Source: an uncultured Acetatifactor sp. (GTDB taxonomy: Bacteria; Bacillota; Clostridia; Lachnospirales; Lachnospiraceae). From it: a DNA stretch of 37,996 bases. The notes under the pieces were generated by a model, which had not been told where the DNA came from, did no database searches, and saw nothing but the letters and a program-made list of their open reading frames with translations. The position numbers and the translations under genes were made by a program. Position 1 is the stretch's first letter. Every line of letters begins with the position of its first letter. This document shows, in pieces, positions 9,401-16,673 of the stretch. The DNA lies in assembly GCA_910586515.1 (NCBI GenBank), contig CAJUGL010000034.1, forward strand, positions 1-37,996, written 5' to 3'.

Positions 9401-9672
9401 CCCAGAGTGGGCAGGATGCTGTCCGGTTTTTCCTTATCAATGATCTGCTCCAGTACCTGCACAGTGAGAGGCTCGATATATACCTTGTCCGCAATATCCC
9501 GGTCCGTCATGATGGTGGCGGGATTGGAATTCACCAGAATGACTTCCACCCCCTCCTCCTTCAGGGAGCGGCAGGCCTGGGTGCCCGCATAGTCGAATTC
9601 CGCGGCCTGTCCGATGACGATGGGGCCGGAGCCGATGACCATGACTCGTTTTACATTTGGATTCTTAGGCAT
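6466..9672 (-). CDS. carB: Carbamoyl-phosphate synthase large subunit
   Basis: The full-length 1068-residue protein makes carbamoyl phosphate from ammonia, bicarbonate and two ATP for pyrimidine and arginine synthesis, with CarA supplying the ammonia. The two homologous halves each open with a Rossmann-like pre-ATP-grasp motif (VMVIGSGPIVIGQ near residue 10; VLVLGSGPIRIGQG near 560) followed by NSNPATIMTD or NNNPETVSTD, and each ATP-grasp has its glycine-rich loop (TLGGSGGG; VLGGQGMQ) and ENP-like VIEVNPR motif. The last ~130 residues form the MGS-like allosteric domain. The start at 9672 is preceded by AAAGGAGG at 8 bases, located inside the end of carA. The 8-base overlap with carA implies translational coupling. 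Confidence 0.97.
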   Translation of the reverse strand: MPKNPNVKRVMVIGSGPIVIGQAAEFDYAGTQACRSLKEEGVEVILVNSNPATIMTDRDIADKVYIEPLTVQVLEQIIDKEKPDSILPTLGGQAGLNLGMELEESGFLASRGVTLLGTTAATIRNAEGRQEFKDLMERIGEPCAASKVVESVEEGIGFAGDIGYPVVLRPAYTLGGSGGGIAQNRAELEEILENGLRLSRVGQVLVERCIAGWKEIEYEVMRDSAGNCITVCNMENLDPVGVHTGDSIVVAPSQTLSDKEYQMLRTSALNIISELGVTGGCNVQFALHPTSFEYCVIEVNPRVSRSSALASKATGYPIAKVAAKIALGYTLDEIRNAITRKTYASFEPTLDYCVVKIPRLPFDKFITAKRTLTTQMKATGEVMSICDSFEGALMKAIRSLEQHVDSLLSYDFSDLTAEELRGRLKVVDDRRIWMIAEAVRKGISYEEIHEITMIDIWFIDKIALLVEMEEALKTRELTPALLKEAKRIAFPDRVIAGLTGKSESLIRAMRHENGIRAVYKMVDTCAAEFAASTPYYYSVYGGECEACAETSSRGRGKKVLVLGSGPIRIGQGIEFDYCSVHATWAFSRAGYETIIINNNPETVSTDFDIADKLYFEPLTPEDVEAIVDIEKPDGAVVQFGGQTAIKLTESLMKMGVPILGTKAEDVDAAEDRELFDKILEETGIPRAAGGTVYTAQEAKAVANRLGYPVLVRPSYVLGGQGMQIAISDQEIEEFMAIINRIAQDHPILVDKYLQGKEIEVDAVCDGTDILIPGIMEHIERTGVHSGDSISVYPAHTIGKLVKDKIAEYTRRLAKALHVKGLINIQFIAIGEDVYVIEVNPRSSRTVPYISKVTGIPIVDLATEVILGKTIRELGYTPGLQPEAEYYAIKMPVFSFEKIRGAEISLGPEMKSTGECLGIARQFHEALYKAFLGAGVNLPRHKKMIITVKDADKGEAIEIGRRFARLGYTIYATRSTAAALNEAGVKALKVNKISQESPTVMDLILGHRIDLVIDTPTQGRDKSRDGFLIRRNAIETGVNCLTSLDTARALVTSLENAGQELTLVDVARL

Positions 9673-10867
9673 GGGATGCGCCTCCTTTCGCTTTCATCAT
9701 GTCGATAAACCGATCAAACAGATACCGGGAATCCTGGGGCCCGGGACAGGCCTCCGGGTGGTACTGTACTGTAAAAATGTTCTTCCCCGTATAGATCAGC
9801 CCCTCATTGGTGCCGTCGTTCACGTTCACAAAGGCAGGCTTTGCCACCTTGGGGTCCAGTTTCTCCATATCCACCACATAGCCGTGATTTTGAGAAGAAA
9901 TATACACCCTGCCGTCAGCAAGATCCTTCACCGGATGATTTCCGCCCCGATGGCCGTATTTCATCTTGTAAGTATCCGCCCCTGTGGCAAGGGCCATCAG
10001 CTGATGTCCCAGACAGATGGCAAATATGGGAATGTCCGTATCGTAGAGCTTTCTGATTTCCTTTATGATTCCTGAGCATTCCTTGGGATCCCCGGGGCCG
10101 TTGCTGAGCATGATGCCGTCCGGAGCGGAGGCTATGATCTCCTCCGCCGGGGTAAAGGCCGGATACACAGTCACACGGCAGCCCCGCTCCGCAAGAGAAC
10201 GGGCGATATTGGCCTTTGCGCCGAAATCCAGAAGCGCCACGTTCAGGCCCGCCCCATTCAGCTCCCTGACCAGAGTAGGCCTGGGCTCCCGGACGCCCCT
10301 TTCGTAAGCCGCCCTGTCGAACCTGGCCGAACCGGACAGGGGACCGTTCTCCTCCGGGCTGACGGAGGGCTCCACGGTATATTTTTCCCTGCAGATCACC
10401 TTCTCCACCACTTTTCCCGTGACATAGGCCTTCAGCCTGGGCAGAATCTCCGCCGTATCCGCGTATTCCCGGGTGGTGATCATCCCGTTCATGGTGCCTT
10501 TCTCACGAAGAAGCTTCGTCAGGGCCCTTGTGTCGATGCCCGCGATACCGGGTACATTGTTTTCTTCGAGAAATTGCTGCAGAGTCATGTCGCAGCGGAA
10601 ATTACTGGAAACACGGGAAAGCTCCCTCACGATAAAACCATCCGGCCAGGGCTTCGAAGACTCCATATCGTCCCTGCAGACGCCGTAATTGCCGATCAGA
10701 GGATAGGTCATACAGACTGCCTGTCCCGCATAAGAGGGATCGGTCAGCACTTCAAGATATCCTGCCATGGATGTGTTGAATACGATCTCGCTGATCACTT
10801 CCCTGTGGGCACCGATTGGAATTCCCTCAAATACAGTGCCGTCTTCCAAAATCAAAAACGCTTTCAT
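9665..10867 (-). CDS. carA: Carbamoyl-phosphate synthase small subunit (glutamine amidotransferase)
   Basis: The 400-residue glutaminase subunit hydrolyses glutamine and channels ammonia to CarB. The N-terminal CPSase small-chain domain (residues 1-150, with NTSMAGYLEVLTDPSY) is followed by a class I amidotransferase domain. The triad is visible: C285 in ICLGHQLMAL, H370 and E372 in YHPEACPGPQDS. Length matches the family. The ATG at 10867 has GGGAAAG at 4 bases. It overlaps carB by 8 bases. The 141-base region upstream carries TATAAT-like boxes near 10995-11008 and hairpin repeat copy 1; no PyrR-type attenuator was recognised. Confidence 0.97.
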   Translation of the reverse strand: MKAFLILEDGTVFEGIPIGAHREVISEIVFNTSMAGYLEVLTDPSYAGQAVCMTYPLIGNYGVCRDDMESSKPWPDGFIVRELSRVSSNFRCDMTLQQFLEENNVPGIAGIDTRALTKLLREKGTMNGMITTREYADTAEILPRLKAYVTGKVVEKVICREKYTVEPSVSPEENGPLSGSARFDRAAYERGVREPRPTLVRELNGAGLNVALLDFGAKANIARSLAERGCRVTVYPAFTPAEEIIASAPDGIMLSNGPGDPKECSGIIKEIRKLYDTDIPIFAICLGHQLMALATGADTYKMKYGHRGGNHPVKDLADGRVYISSQNHGYVVDMEKLDPKVAKPAFVNVNDGTNEGLIYTGKNIFTVQYHPEACPGPQDSRYLFDRFIDMMKAKGGASHA

Positions 10868-10959
10868 AGGCTTTCCCTTCTCCCTCTCCGGTCCCTGAAC
10901 TGAGTCGCCGGAGAAGGCATCTTATCTCCACACATTCGCTCTCAAAACATTTGAATTAT

Positions 10960-10991
10960 GTAACAGTCCAGACAGGGTGCTGAACTGTTAC
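10960..10991. repeat. Dispersed hairpin repeat, copy 1
   Basis: Arms GTAACAGTCCAG and CTGAACTGTTAC flank the loop ACAGGGTG. The 12-bp stem has a single mismatch. It is 17 bases past the stop of the EAL-HDOD gene, in the region leading to carA. There is no T-tract on either side. Copies 2 and 3 are at 12374-12401 and 15948-15979. Confidence 0.8.
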
Positions 10992-11008
10992 CGAATTATA
11001 CTATTATA

Positions 11009-12244
11009 CTATCTGCGCTCCGTCATCAATTCCCTGTACCACACCAGCGTCTTCTCATAAGCTTCGCTTATACATTCCACGCCGATCCCCGCAAGCAGCA
11101 GCTGCCTGGAAACCTCCTGCCAGCTGGCCGTCTCATAATGCACCAGCAAATCCAGCACCGGAGCCAGCACCCCGTCTCCATTAATCAGCGCCTCTCTGAT
11201 CTCTCCCGCCACCATCACCATTTCCAGAGCCTCCTCCATGGGCTTCTCCAAGATGACATCCAGCACGGAAAACAATCCCATCAAAAACAGCTCATCTGCC
11301 TTTCCCTGCAGTCCGAAGGGAGCAGCCAGATTCTCTGCGAATTTTGCCCGAAGCAGCGACAGCCTTGTAATCTCGCTGGGCTTATCCGCATACAGAGCAT
11401 TGGCCACCGCAGTGTTGATCCATTTCTTCAGCTCCTTCTGCCCCAGCATGGCCGCGCCGTGGCGTATGGTGGTAATGCCGGAATTCACCGCCATTGTGTT
11501 TACCATTTTCAGCAGAGAGATGGTGAGCGCAGTATCCCTGGATATCACATCCGCAGCATCGCCAAGTTCAAAATTATCGTTATTTACCATATTCAGCAAC
11601 TCAATATAGTTGACTTTCAGAGGAGCCACTCTGTTCTGCCCTCTGGTCACCGGCACACGATAAAAATCGCCCTCATAAAGCTGATACCCACCGGAAGCTT
11701 TCAGCTCTTCAAAAACTTCCATGGTGTCGATATTGCCCGCGCACAATCTGACATTGGGATATAGTTTTCCGAAATAAATCCTGGCTTTTTCAATGGCGAT
11801 CTTCTGGTAATTCAGAAAAACATAATCCGTCAGCTTCAAGATTTCCCGGTAATTCTCAAAATCCGCCACTCCCAGCTTACGCATGGCCAGCCGGTATCCT
11901 TTTCCTCTCAGCTCCCGCAGACGCTCCACATACATCTCTATAGGCGGAATGGTATTGTCCAGCAAAAGCACCAGTCTCTCATGAGGTGCGCTGCATTGAG
12001 CCTCCAAATCGGAGAAAACGGAAATATTGCTCACCGGAACGAAGATCTCCTTATCTTCGGAAAGAGTCTCTATCCCCATGCTTTCAATCAGTTCCAGCCC
12101 CTCCACCAGGGCTGCGCCGTCGTTCTGTCTGGTTCCCAGCATCATGGGATTCAACAGGAAATTATCCTTTCTGGAAAAAACAGAATAAGCTTTCACCGCC
12201 ATATTTTCGTCAAAAAGAGGTATTAACGCAAGCATCATAAACAT
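11009..12244 (-). CDS. Degenerate EAL plus HDOD domain signalling protein (YuxH-like)
   Basis: The first ~195 of 411 residues resemble an EAL phosphodiesterase fold (opening IPLFDENMAVKAYSVFSR, then LRGKGYRLAMRKLG and the strand DYVFLNYQKI), but I do not see an intact EAL signature or the acidic metal site, so c-di-GMP cleavage is unlikely. Residues ~200-395 form an HDOD domain, with NYIELLNMVNND, ISRDTALTISLLKMVNT, TTIRHGAAMLGQKELKKWI and ELFLMGLFSVLDVIL. Proteins of this two-domain type (YuxH in Bacillus) are cytoplasmic signalling or scaffold proteins of unclear role. The start at 12244 follows AAGGATAAGGGTGA; the nearby ATGs at codons 3 and 4 are possible alternatives. The leader contains a small CCGGC/GCCGG hairpin. 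The gene stands alone between hairpin repeats 1 and 2. Confidence 0.8.
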   Translation of the reverse strand: MFMMLALIPLFDENMAVKAYSVFSRKDNFLLNPMMLGTRQNDGAALVEGLELIESMGIETLSEDKEIFVPVSNISVFSDLEAQCSAPHERLVLLLDNTIPPIEMYVERLRELRGKGYRLAMRKLGVADFENYREILKLTDYVFLNYQKIAIEKARIYFGKLYPNVRLCAGNIDTMEVFEELKASGGYQLYEGDFYRVPVTRGQNRVAPLKVNYIELLNMVNNDNFELGDAADVISRDTALTISLLKMVNTMAVNSGITTIRHGAAMLGQKELKKWINTAVANALYADKPSEITRLSLLRAKFAENLAAPFGLQGKADELFLMGLFSVLDVILEKPMEEALEMVMVAGEIREALINGDGVLAPVLDLLVHYETASWQEVSRQLLLAGIGVECISEAYEKTLVWYRELMTERR

Positions 12245-12358
12245 TCACCCTTATCCTTTCCCTTCAAACCATCCGGCTGAAGCCGGCAATCCGGATAGGT
12301 ATAGTTTAACATAAATTCCCTCAATATGCCACCCTGGTTTTCCTCTTCGCTCTCAATA

Positions 12359-12411
12359 GTTCTGTCTCAATGTAACAGTTCAGACAGGGCGCTGAACTGT
12401 TCTGTCTCAAT
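12359..12411. repeat. 13-bp direct repeat flanking hairpin repeat copy 2
   Basis: GTTCTGTCTCAAT occurs at 12359-12371 and again, identical, at 12399-12411, with the hairpin repeat between. The right copy overlaps the stop codon of the YitT-family gene (12407-12409). This could be a target-site duplication or a short tandem duplication. Confidence 0.7.
12374..12401. repeat. Dispersed hairpin repeat, copy 2
   Basis: Arms AACAGTTCAG and CTGAACTGTT, perfectly paired over 10 bp, flank the loop ACAGGGCG. It lies 5 bases past the stop of the YitT-family gene on the minus strand, without a following T-tract. Confidence 0.8.
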
Positions 12412-13279
12412 CATTGGGTCTCTGATAGAATCGTCCTGACAGGCTGTCCGTGCGGATCATGTTCACAAAAGCCTCCGGATCAGTCTCTCTCACATGCTTC
12501 AGTACCCGCCGCACCTCGTCCCTGCCCACCACGGAGTACAGGATATTGCATTCTTTCTTCATATAACAACCCTCGCCCTTGATCAAGGTGGCGTCATGGT
12601 TCGTCAGCTCCCTGATGGTTTCATATACCTCCTGGGGTTTTCGGGTAATGATCAGCAATGTCTGTTTCTGATAACGCCGGTGAAGCGAGTGCAGCACCTG
12701 TGTGCTTGTAAACTGAAAAATAATGGAATAAAGCGCCTTTTCCCAGCTGAACAGCGCGCCTGCCACCCCCAGAATGATCACATTGAAGGCAAACACGTAA
12801 TTCCAGGAATCCATATCCCATTTTTCAGACAAAAAAATAGCGATAAAGTCCGTGCCGCCGCTGGAAGCGCCCGCCATCAGGCAGACCGCTATAGCCACCG
12901 CATTGAACAGACCGCCGAACACCGCCACCAGCAGAGTGTCCGTAGTCACCGCAAAGCCGGGAAAAAGGTCCGTGGCAATACTCGACACCAGAATCATGAG
13001 ACAGGAATATCCCGTGAATTTCTTTCCGATAAATTTAAATCCGATAAATACGGGAATTGCATTCAACGTCACATTGATCACGGTATAAGGCGGCTCCACA
13101 CCCCAAAGCATAACGCCGATCTCCTGCAGCAGCCTGGTCAGCCCCGTAAATCCGCCGGGTATCAGCCCTCCCGCCCGCACGAATGTCTTCAGATTCACTG
13201 CCATGATAATCGCTGCCGCCACCACCATGCCTGTTCTCTTCAAGGTATCCACAGCCTCGGCTTCCACTTTCTTTCTCAT
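12407..13279 (-). CDS. YitT family membrane protein
   Basis: The 290-residue protein has the YitT architecture: five to six hydrophobic segments in residues 15-190 (with GGLIPGGFTGLTRLL and LMAGASSGGTDFIAIFLS typical of the family), then a cytoplasmic DUF2179 domain at residues ~215-280 (IITRKPQEVYETIRELTNHDATLIKG is its usual opening). The function of the family is unknown. Its ATG overlaps the stop of the upstream YfhO-family gene by four bases (ATGA), so the two are translationally coupled. Hairpin repeat copy 2 follows immediately. Confidence 0.9.
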   Translation of the reverse strand: MRKKVEAEAVDTLKRTGMVVAAAIIMAVNLKTFVRAGGLIPGGFTGLTRLLQEIGVMLWGVEPPYTVINVTLNAIPVFIGFKFIGKKFTGYSCLMILVSSIATDLFPGFAVTTDTLLVAVFGGLFNAVAIAVCLMAGASSGGTDFIAIFLSEKWDMDSWNYVFAFNVIILGVAGALFSWEKALYSIIFQFTSTQVLHSLHRRYQKQTLLIITRKPQEVYETIRELTNHDATLIKGEGCYMKKECNILYSVVGRDEVRRVLKHVRETDPEAFVNMIRTDSLSGRFYQRPND

Positions 13280-15813
13280 TGCTGTTCCCTCCCGATTCTC
13301 CTCTTCTTCAGAAAAAGACTGCCCCGAAACTTACTCCGCGCAGCGGCCGCCCCAAAGCAGAACAGGCTCGCCGCACTTATCCAGATGCCTGCTCCGGCGC
13401 CCTTGGGCACATAGGTCATCTCAAAGGCATACTCCCCAGGCTCCAGATCAAATGCCATCAGACAGCCGCCGAACAGTACACCCTTCCGCTCTTCCCCGTT
13501 TACCAGCACTTTCCATCCCTCTTCATAGGGCACGGAACAAATCAGCCTTCCCGCCTCGCGCATGGTAATCCTGCCGGAAATATAGTCACTCTCCCGGCTC
13601 ACCTCTTCCATATGCTGCGCAGACAGCCGCTCCAGCGTCCGCGCAAGCACCTCCTCGTCCATCCGGTAGACATTCGCAAATATCTTCGGCGTCTCGTCCT
13701 CCTCGTTTCCGTTTGTCAGCGTTATGCTCTGGTCTTTTTCCAGATAACCCAGATAAAGTATGGAACCGTTCTTTAAATCATTAAACCGCTCCTCCTGGGT
13801 ACTGCCGCCGATATAATCTACCTTGTTTGTCCCCGATGCCGTAAGCATGGCATAATAATACCCTCCCTCGGCCGCAGTAAACTCCACGTCGTCTCCCGCC
13901 TGCACGCTTTCCTCCTGGATGAACAGGAGTCCTTCCACCCCCATCTCCCTCACCATCTGATTCTGCAGAGAGATTCCCTTGTTCTCGTTTTCCGGCAGAT
14001 CAAATCCGGTAGGAGCCACATAGCCGAAAGGCAGCGTTGCGCGGTTCCGATACAGATAGATATCACCGCTGTGTCCTTCCAGGGCATAGAGGCCGTTTTC
14101 ATAATTTTCCGATTCTCCGAACATATAGTTGACATTCAACATGGCGGATACCAGAGCCGTCGCGCCGTCAAAACAATAATACACCTTGCTGTGACGCATC
14201 CCAAGGCGTTTATACATATCCATCACCTGGGAATTCAGCGTGGAAGAAAACACGCTGGCCGTGGGATATCCGGTGAGTGTACCGTCGTTTTTGGTCTTTC
14301 TGGAAAACTTCTCCAGGCGATAAAAGCCTTCCTCCCGCTCCGCCGTCATATCGTACAAGGCCCTGTAATCCTCCTGCTGGCCCAGATAAGCGCTGCGGCT
14401 CACCGTTCCCACGCTCGTGACATAGGTATTGACCGTACATTCCAGAACCACCACAATCAGCGCCCCGATCGCCACCACTCTCCGGACGCCCGCATCCCTG
14501 CGGGTCCAGTACAGATGACAGAACAGCGCGTAGACCGTCACAAACAAAAGCGTCAGCAATTTCACACCAAGCTCGAAATCCTCATGATCCACAAATTTCT
14601 CACAGAAGAGCAAAAAGCCCACGGCAAACAGATATCCGTTAAAAATCTGGCGTTTATCCGTCTCGCACATGCGTCTGAACGCATCGTGACACATGGTCAG
14701 CACCAGGAGAATATAGATAAAGGATTGTCTGGCCGGCAGCGAATCCGGATAATTCAGCCCATGCCAGATAAAATTGAGAATATTTGTGCTAAATCCCAGC
14801 AGCATAAACCCTGCCAGCCCCAGACGGCAGAATTTCTCCCTCAGGGGAATCGACTGATTCATCACATACATGGGAATCAGCATCAGCGTCGCGCTGCCGC
14901 AATAGATATTCGGCCAGTGATCCAGCCCCCTCTCCGTATAGACGCAGACACAGTGCCTGGCCAGCATGTCCAGCACGGAAAAATAGGATTCCACCTTCTT
15001 CGGAAAATTCATATCTCCAAAATCGGTCTGCAGGATAGCGCACACTTCCGGTACCAGCAGCACAGCCGCCATCCCCCCTGCCAGCAGGGAAAACAGCACA
15101 AATAACTTAACACTGCGCAGAAAATTGCCTTCCGTAGCCAACAGCGTGAGAAAATACAGGACAAGAAACAGGCAGACCATGATAGAAATATAATAATTGG
15201 TAAAGATACACAGCGCCAGGCTCACACAGTACAGCCCCCAGCGCCCCTCTCTCACCAGCATCTCCAGTCCAAGAACCACCAACGGAAGCAGTACCACGCA
15301 GTCCACCCACATAATATTGTAGTTATAGGCTGCCATAAACCCGGACAGGGCATAGAAACACGAGAAAAACAGCGTCCCGAAAGGCGCGTCCATCCCGCCT
15401 TTCCCCTGAGCCGAACCATGCTTCCACAGATACAGATAGGAAGTCAGTCCTGCAAACCCGACTTTCAGCACAATGAGATAACTGATAAATTCGATCAGAT
15501 GCCGCTCAGGCACCAGCAGGGAAAAAATGTGGAGCGGACTGGCCAGATAATACACAAAAAGAGCCAGAAAATTAGAGCCGATCCCCACATTGAAGGAAAA
15601 ACTCAGGTTCTCTCCTCCCCTGACCTTGTGAAGCAGCTCACTGAAAAAAGGCATATATTGATGATAAAGGTCCGCAAACAGAAAACTTCTGTCCCCGAAA
15701 GGATATATCCTCTTGACCATAAACAACAGCAGCATAATCGCGGAAGGAATCAAAAAGGATAAAAACAGCAGATTCCCTCTCCCATTTCTTTTGTCAAATT
15801 TAATCTTGCTCAT
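13276..15813 (-). CDS. YfhO family membrane protein (GT-C-like)
   Basis: The 845-residue polytopic protein has about a dozen hydrophobic segments in residues 15-480, an extracytoplasmic region to about 800 and a last membrane segment near 810-830. The motif FADLYHQYMPFF (46-57) in the first extracytoplasmic loop is characteristic of YfhO-like proteins, which resemble GT-C glycosyltransferases. In Bacillus subtilis and Listeria, YfhO relatives help glycosylate lipoteichoic or wall teichoic acids. Here a role in decorating a cell-surface polymer with lipid-linked sugar is inference. Start at 15813 has GAGG at 8 bases. A promoter lies at 15879-15906. It overlaps the following YitT-family gene by 4 bases. 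Confidence 0.85.
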   Translation of the reverse strand: MSKIKFDKRNGRGNLLFLSFLIPSAIMLLLFMVKRIYPFGDRSFLFADLYHQYMPFFSELLHKVRGGENLSFSFNVGIGSNFLALFVYYLASPLHIFSLLVPERHLIEFISYLIVLKVGFAGLTSYLYLWKHGSAQGKGGMDAPFGTLFFSCFYALSGFMAAYNYNIMWVDCVVLLPLVVLGLEMLVREGRWGLYCVSLALCIFTNYYISIMVCLFLVLYFLTLLATEGNFLRSVKLFVLFSLLAGGMAAVLLVPEVCAILQTDFGDMNFPKKVESYFSVLDMLARHCVCVYTERGLDHWPNIYCGSATLMLIPMYVMNQSIPLREKFCRLGLAGFMLLGFSTNILNFIWHGLNYPDSLPARQSFIYILLVLTMCHDAFRRMCETDKRQIFNGYLFAVGFLLFCEKFVDHEDFELGVKLLTLLFVTVYALFCHLYWTRRDAGVRRVVAIGALIVVVLECTVNTYVTSVGTVSRSAYLGQQEDYRALYDMTAEREEGFYRLEKFSRKTKNDGTLTGYPTASVFSSTLNSQVMDMYKRLGMRHSKVYYCFDGATALVSAMLNVNYMFGESENYENGLYALEGHSGDIYLYRNRATLPFGYVAPTGFDLPENENKGISLQNQMVREMGVEGLLFIQEESVQAGDDVEFTAAEGGYYYAMLTASGTNKVDYIGGSTQEERFNDLKNGSILYLGYLEKDQSITLTNGNEEDETPKIFANVYRMDEEVLARTLERLSAQHMEEVSRESDYISGRITMREAGRLICSVPYEEGWKVLVNGEERKGVLFGGCLMAFDLEPGEYAFEMTYVPKGAGAGIWISAASLFCFGAAAARSKFRGSLFLKKRRIGREQQ

Positions 15814-15878
15814 CTAAAGCGCCTCGCCACCGGCCCTGAAGCACAGAAAAACTACCGCCTCAAAAGCCTTTTTACCCT

Positions 15879-15906
15879 ATTTTAGCAGATTTTTCTCCAG
15901 AGTAAA
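15879..15906 (-). promoter_or_regulatory. Promoter of the yfhO-yitT pair
   Basis: On the minus strand TTTACT (-35) and TAAAAT (-10) are separated by 16 bases, about 65 bases upstream of the YfhO-family start. Confidence 0.55.
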
Positions 15907-15947
15907 GCCTTCCGAAAAAGAAAATCCTTAATTTATATTAACTTTTT

Positions 15948-15979
15948 GTAACAGTTCAGACAGGGCGCTGAACTGTTAC
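15948..15979. repeat. Dispersed hairpin repeat, copy 3
   Basis: Arms GTAACAGTTCAG and CTGAACTGTTAC pair perfectly over 12 bp around the loop ACAGGGCG. This copy lies in the divergent region between the YfhO-family and PuuD-like genes. On the plus strand it is followed by GAC and seven Ts, so this copy could act as a plus-strand terminator, although no plus-strand gene precedes it. Confidence 0.8.
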
Positions 15980-16034
15980 GACTTTTTTTCTCCGCAGGTT
16001 CATATACTGATAAAAAGAAAAACGGAGTATCTCC

Positions 16035-16673
16035 ATGAAAATCGCAATTGCGGGAACGGCAGCCGACACGAGTAATTATGTCAGCGCCATACATAAACTG
16101 GGTTTTGAACCCCTGGTGACCCTGGACCCGGACGCCATAACCGGCTGCGGCGCATTGCTGCTCCCCGGCGGCGGCGATATCACGCCGGCCTTTTTCGGAG
16201 AGGAAAACCACGGCTCCCGAAACATTGACACCCGGCTGGATATTCTCCAGATGCAGGCCCTTGCCCGCGCCCTGGAACGCCGGCTGCCCGTCCTTGGCAT
16301 CTGCAAGGGAATGCAGCTGATCAACGTCAGCCTGAAAGGCACTATCCTTCAGCATCTGGCGTCCCCCGCTCTGGAGCGGCATAGCTACGACTGCGGCGAC
16401 AAATACCATCCAACCGTCATCCGGGAAGGTTCCTGGCTCCACCGCCTCTACGGCGGAGAGACGATGGTCAACAGCGCCCATCACCAGGCCGTCGGCAGGC
16501 TGGGAGAGGGACTTTGCGCCATACAGACCTGCCCTCAGGACGGCTGTATCGAGGCAGTAATCCACAAAACCCTTCCTCTCCTGGGCGTCCAGTGGCATCC
16601 CGAACGGATCGACAGAGAAAAGTCAGGCACGGACGGCTCAAAAATTTTTTCCTGTTTTTTTCGAAACCTTTAG
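16035..16673 (+). CDS. PuuD-like gamma-glutamyl amide hydrolase (class I amidotransferase)
   Basis: The 212-residue class I glutamine amidotransferase-like hydrolase has the motifs LLLPGGGDITPAFF (41-54), the nucleophile elbow GICKGMQLINV with C90, and GVQWHPER with H188 and E190. This pattern and the stand-alone context match the peptidase C26 / gamma-glutamyl-GABA hydrolase group (PuuD), which cleaves gamma-glutamyl-linked amines. The exact substrate is not determined, and no putrescine-degradation genes lie nearby. Start at 16035 has ACGGAG at 8 bases. Its last 36 bases overlap, in the opposite direction, the end of the DUF2974 gene. Confidence 0.85.
   Translation: MKIAIAGTAADTSNYVSAIHKLGFEPLVTLDPDAITGCGALLLPGGGDITPAFFGEENHGSRNIDTRLDILQMQALARALERRLPVLGICKGMQLINVSLKGTILQHLASPALERHSYDCGDKYHPTVIREGSWLHRLYGGETMVNSAHHQAVGRLGEGLCAIQTCPQDGCIEAVIHKTLPLLGVQWHPERIDREKSGTDGSKIFSCFFRNL

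Noticed and set aside
15948..15990. Hairpin plus T-run as a terminator for a plus-strand gene
   Set aside because: There is no plus-strand gene upstream, and the hairpin is one copy of a dispersed repeat whose other copies have no T-run; it is listed as a repeat.
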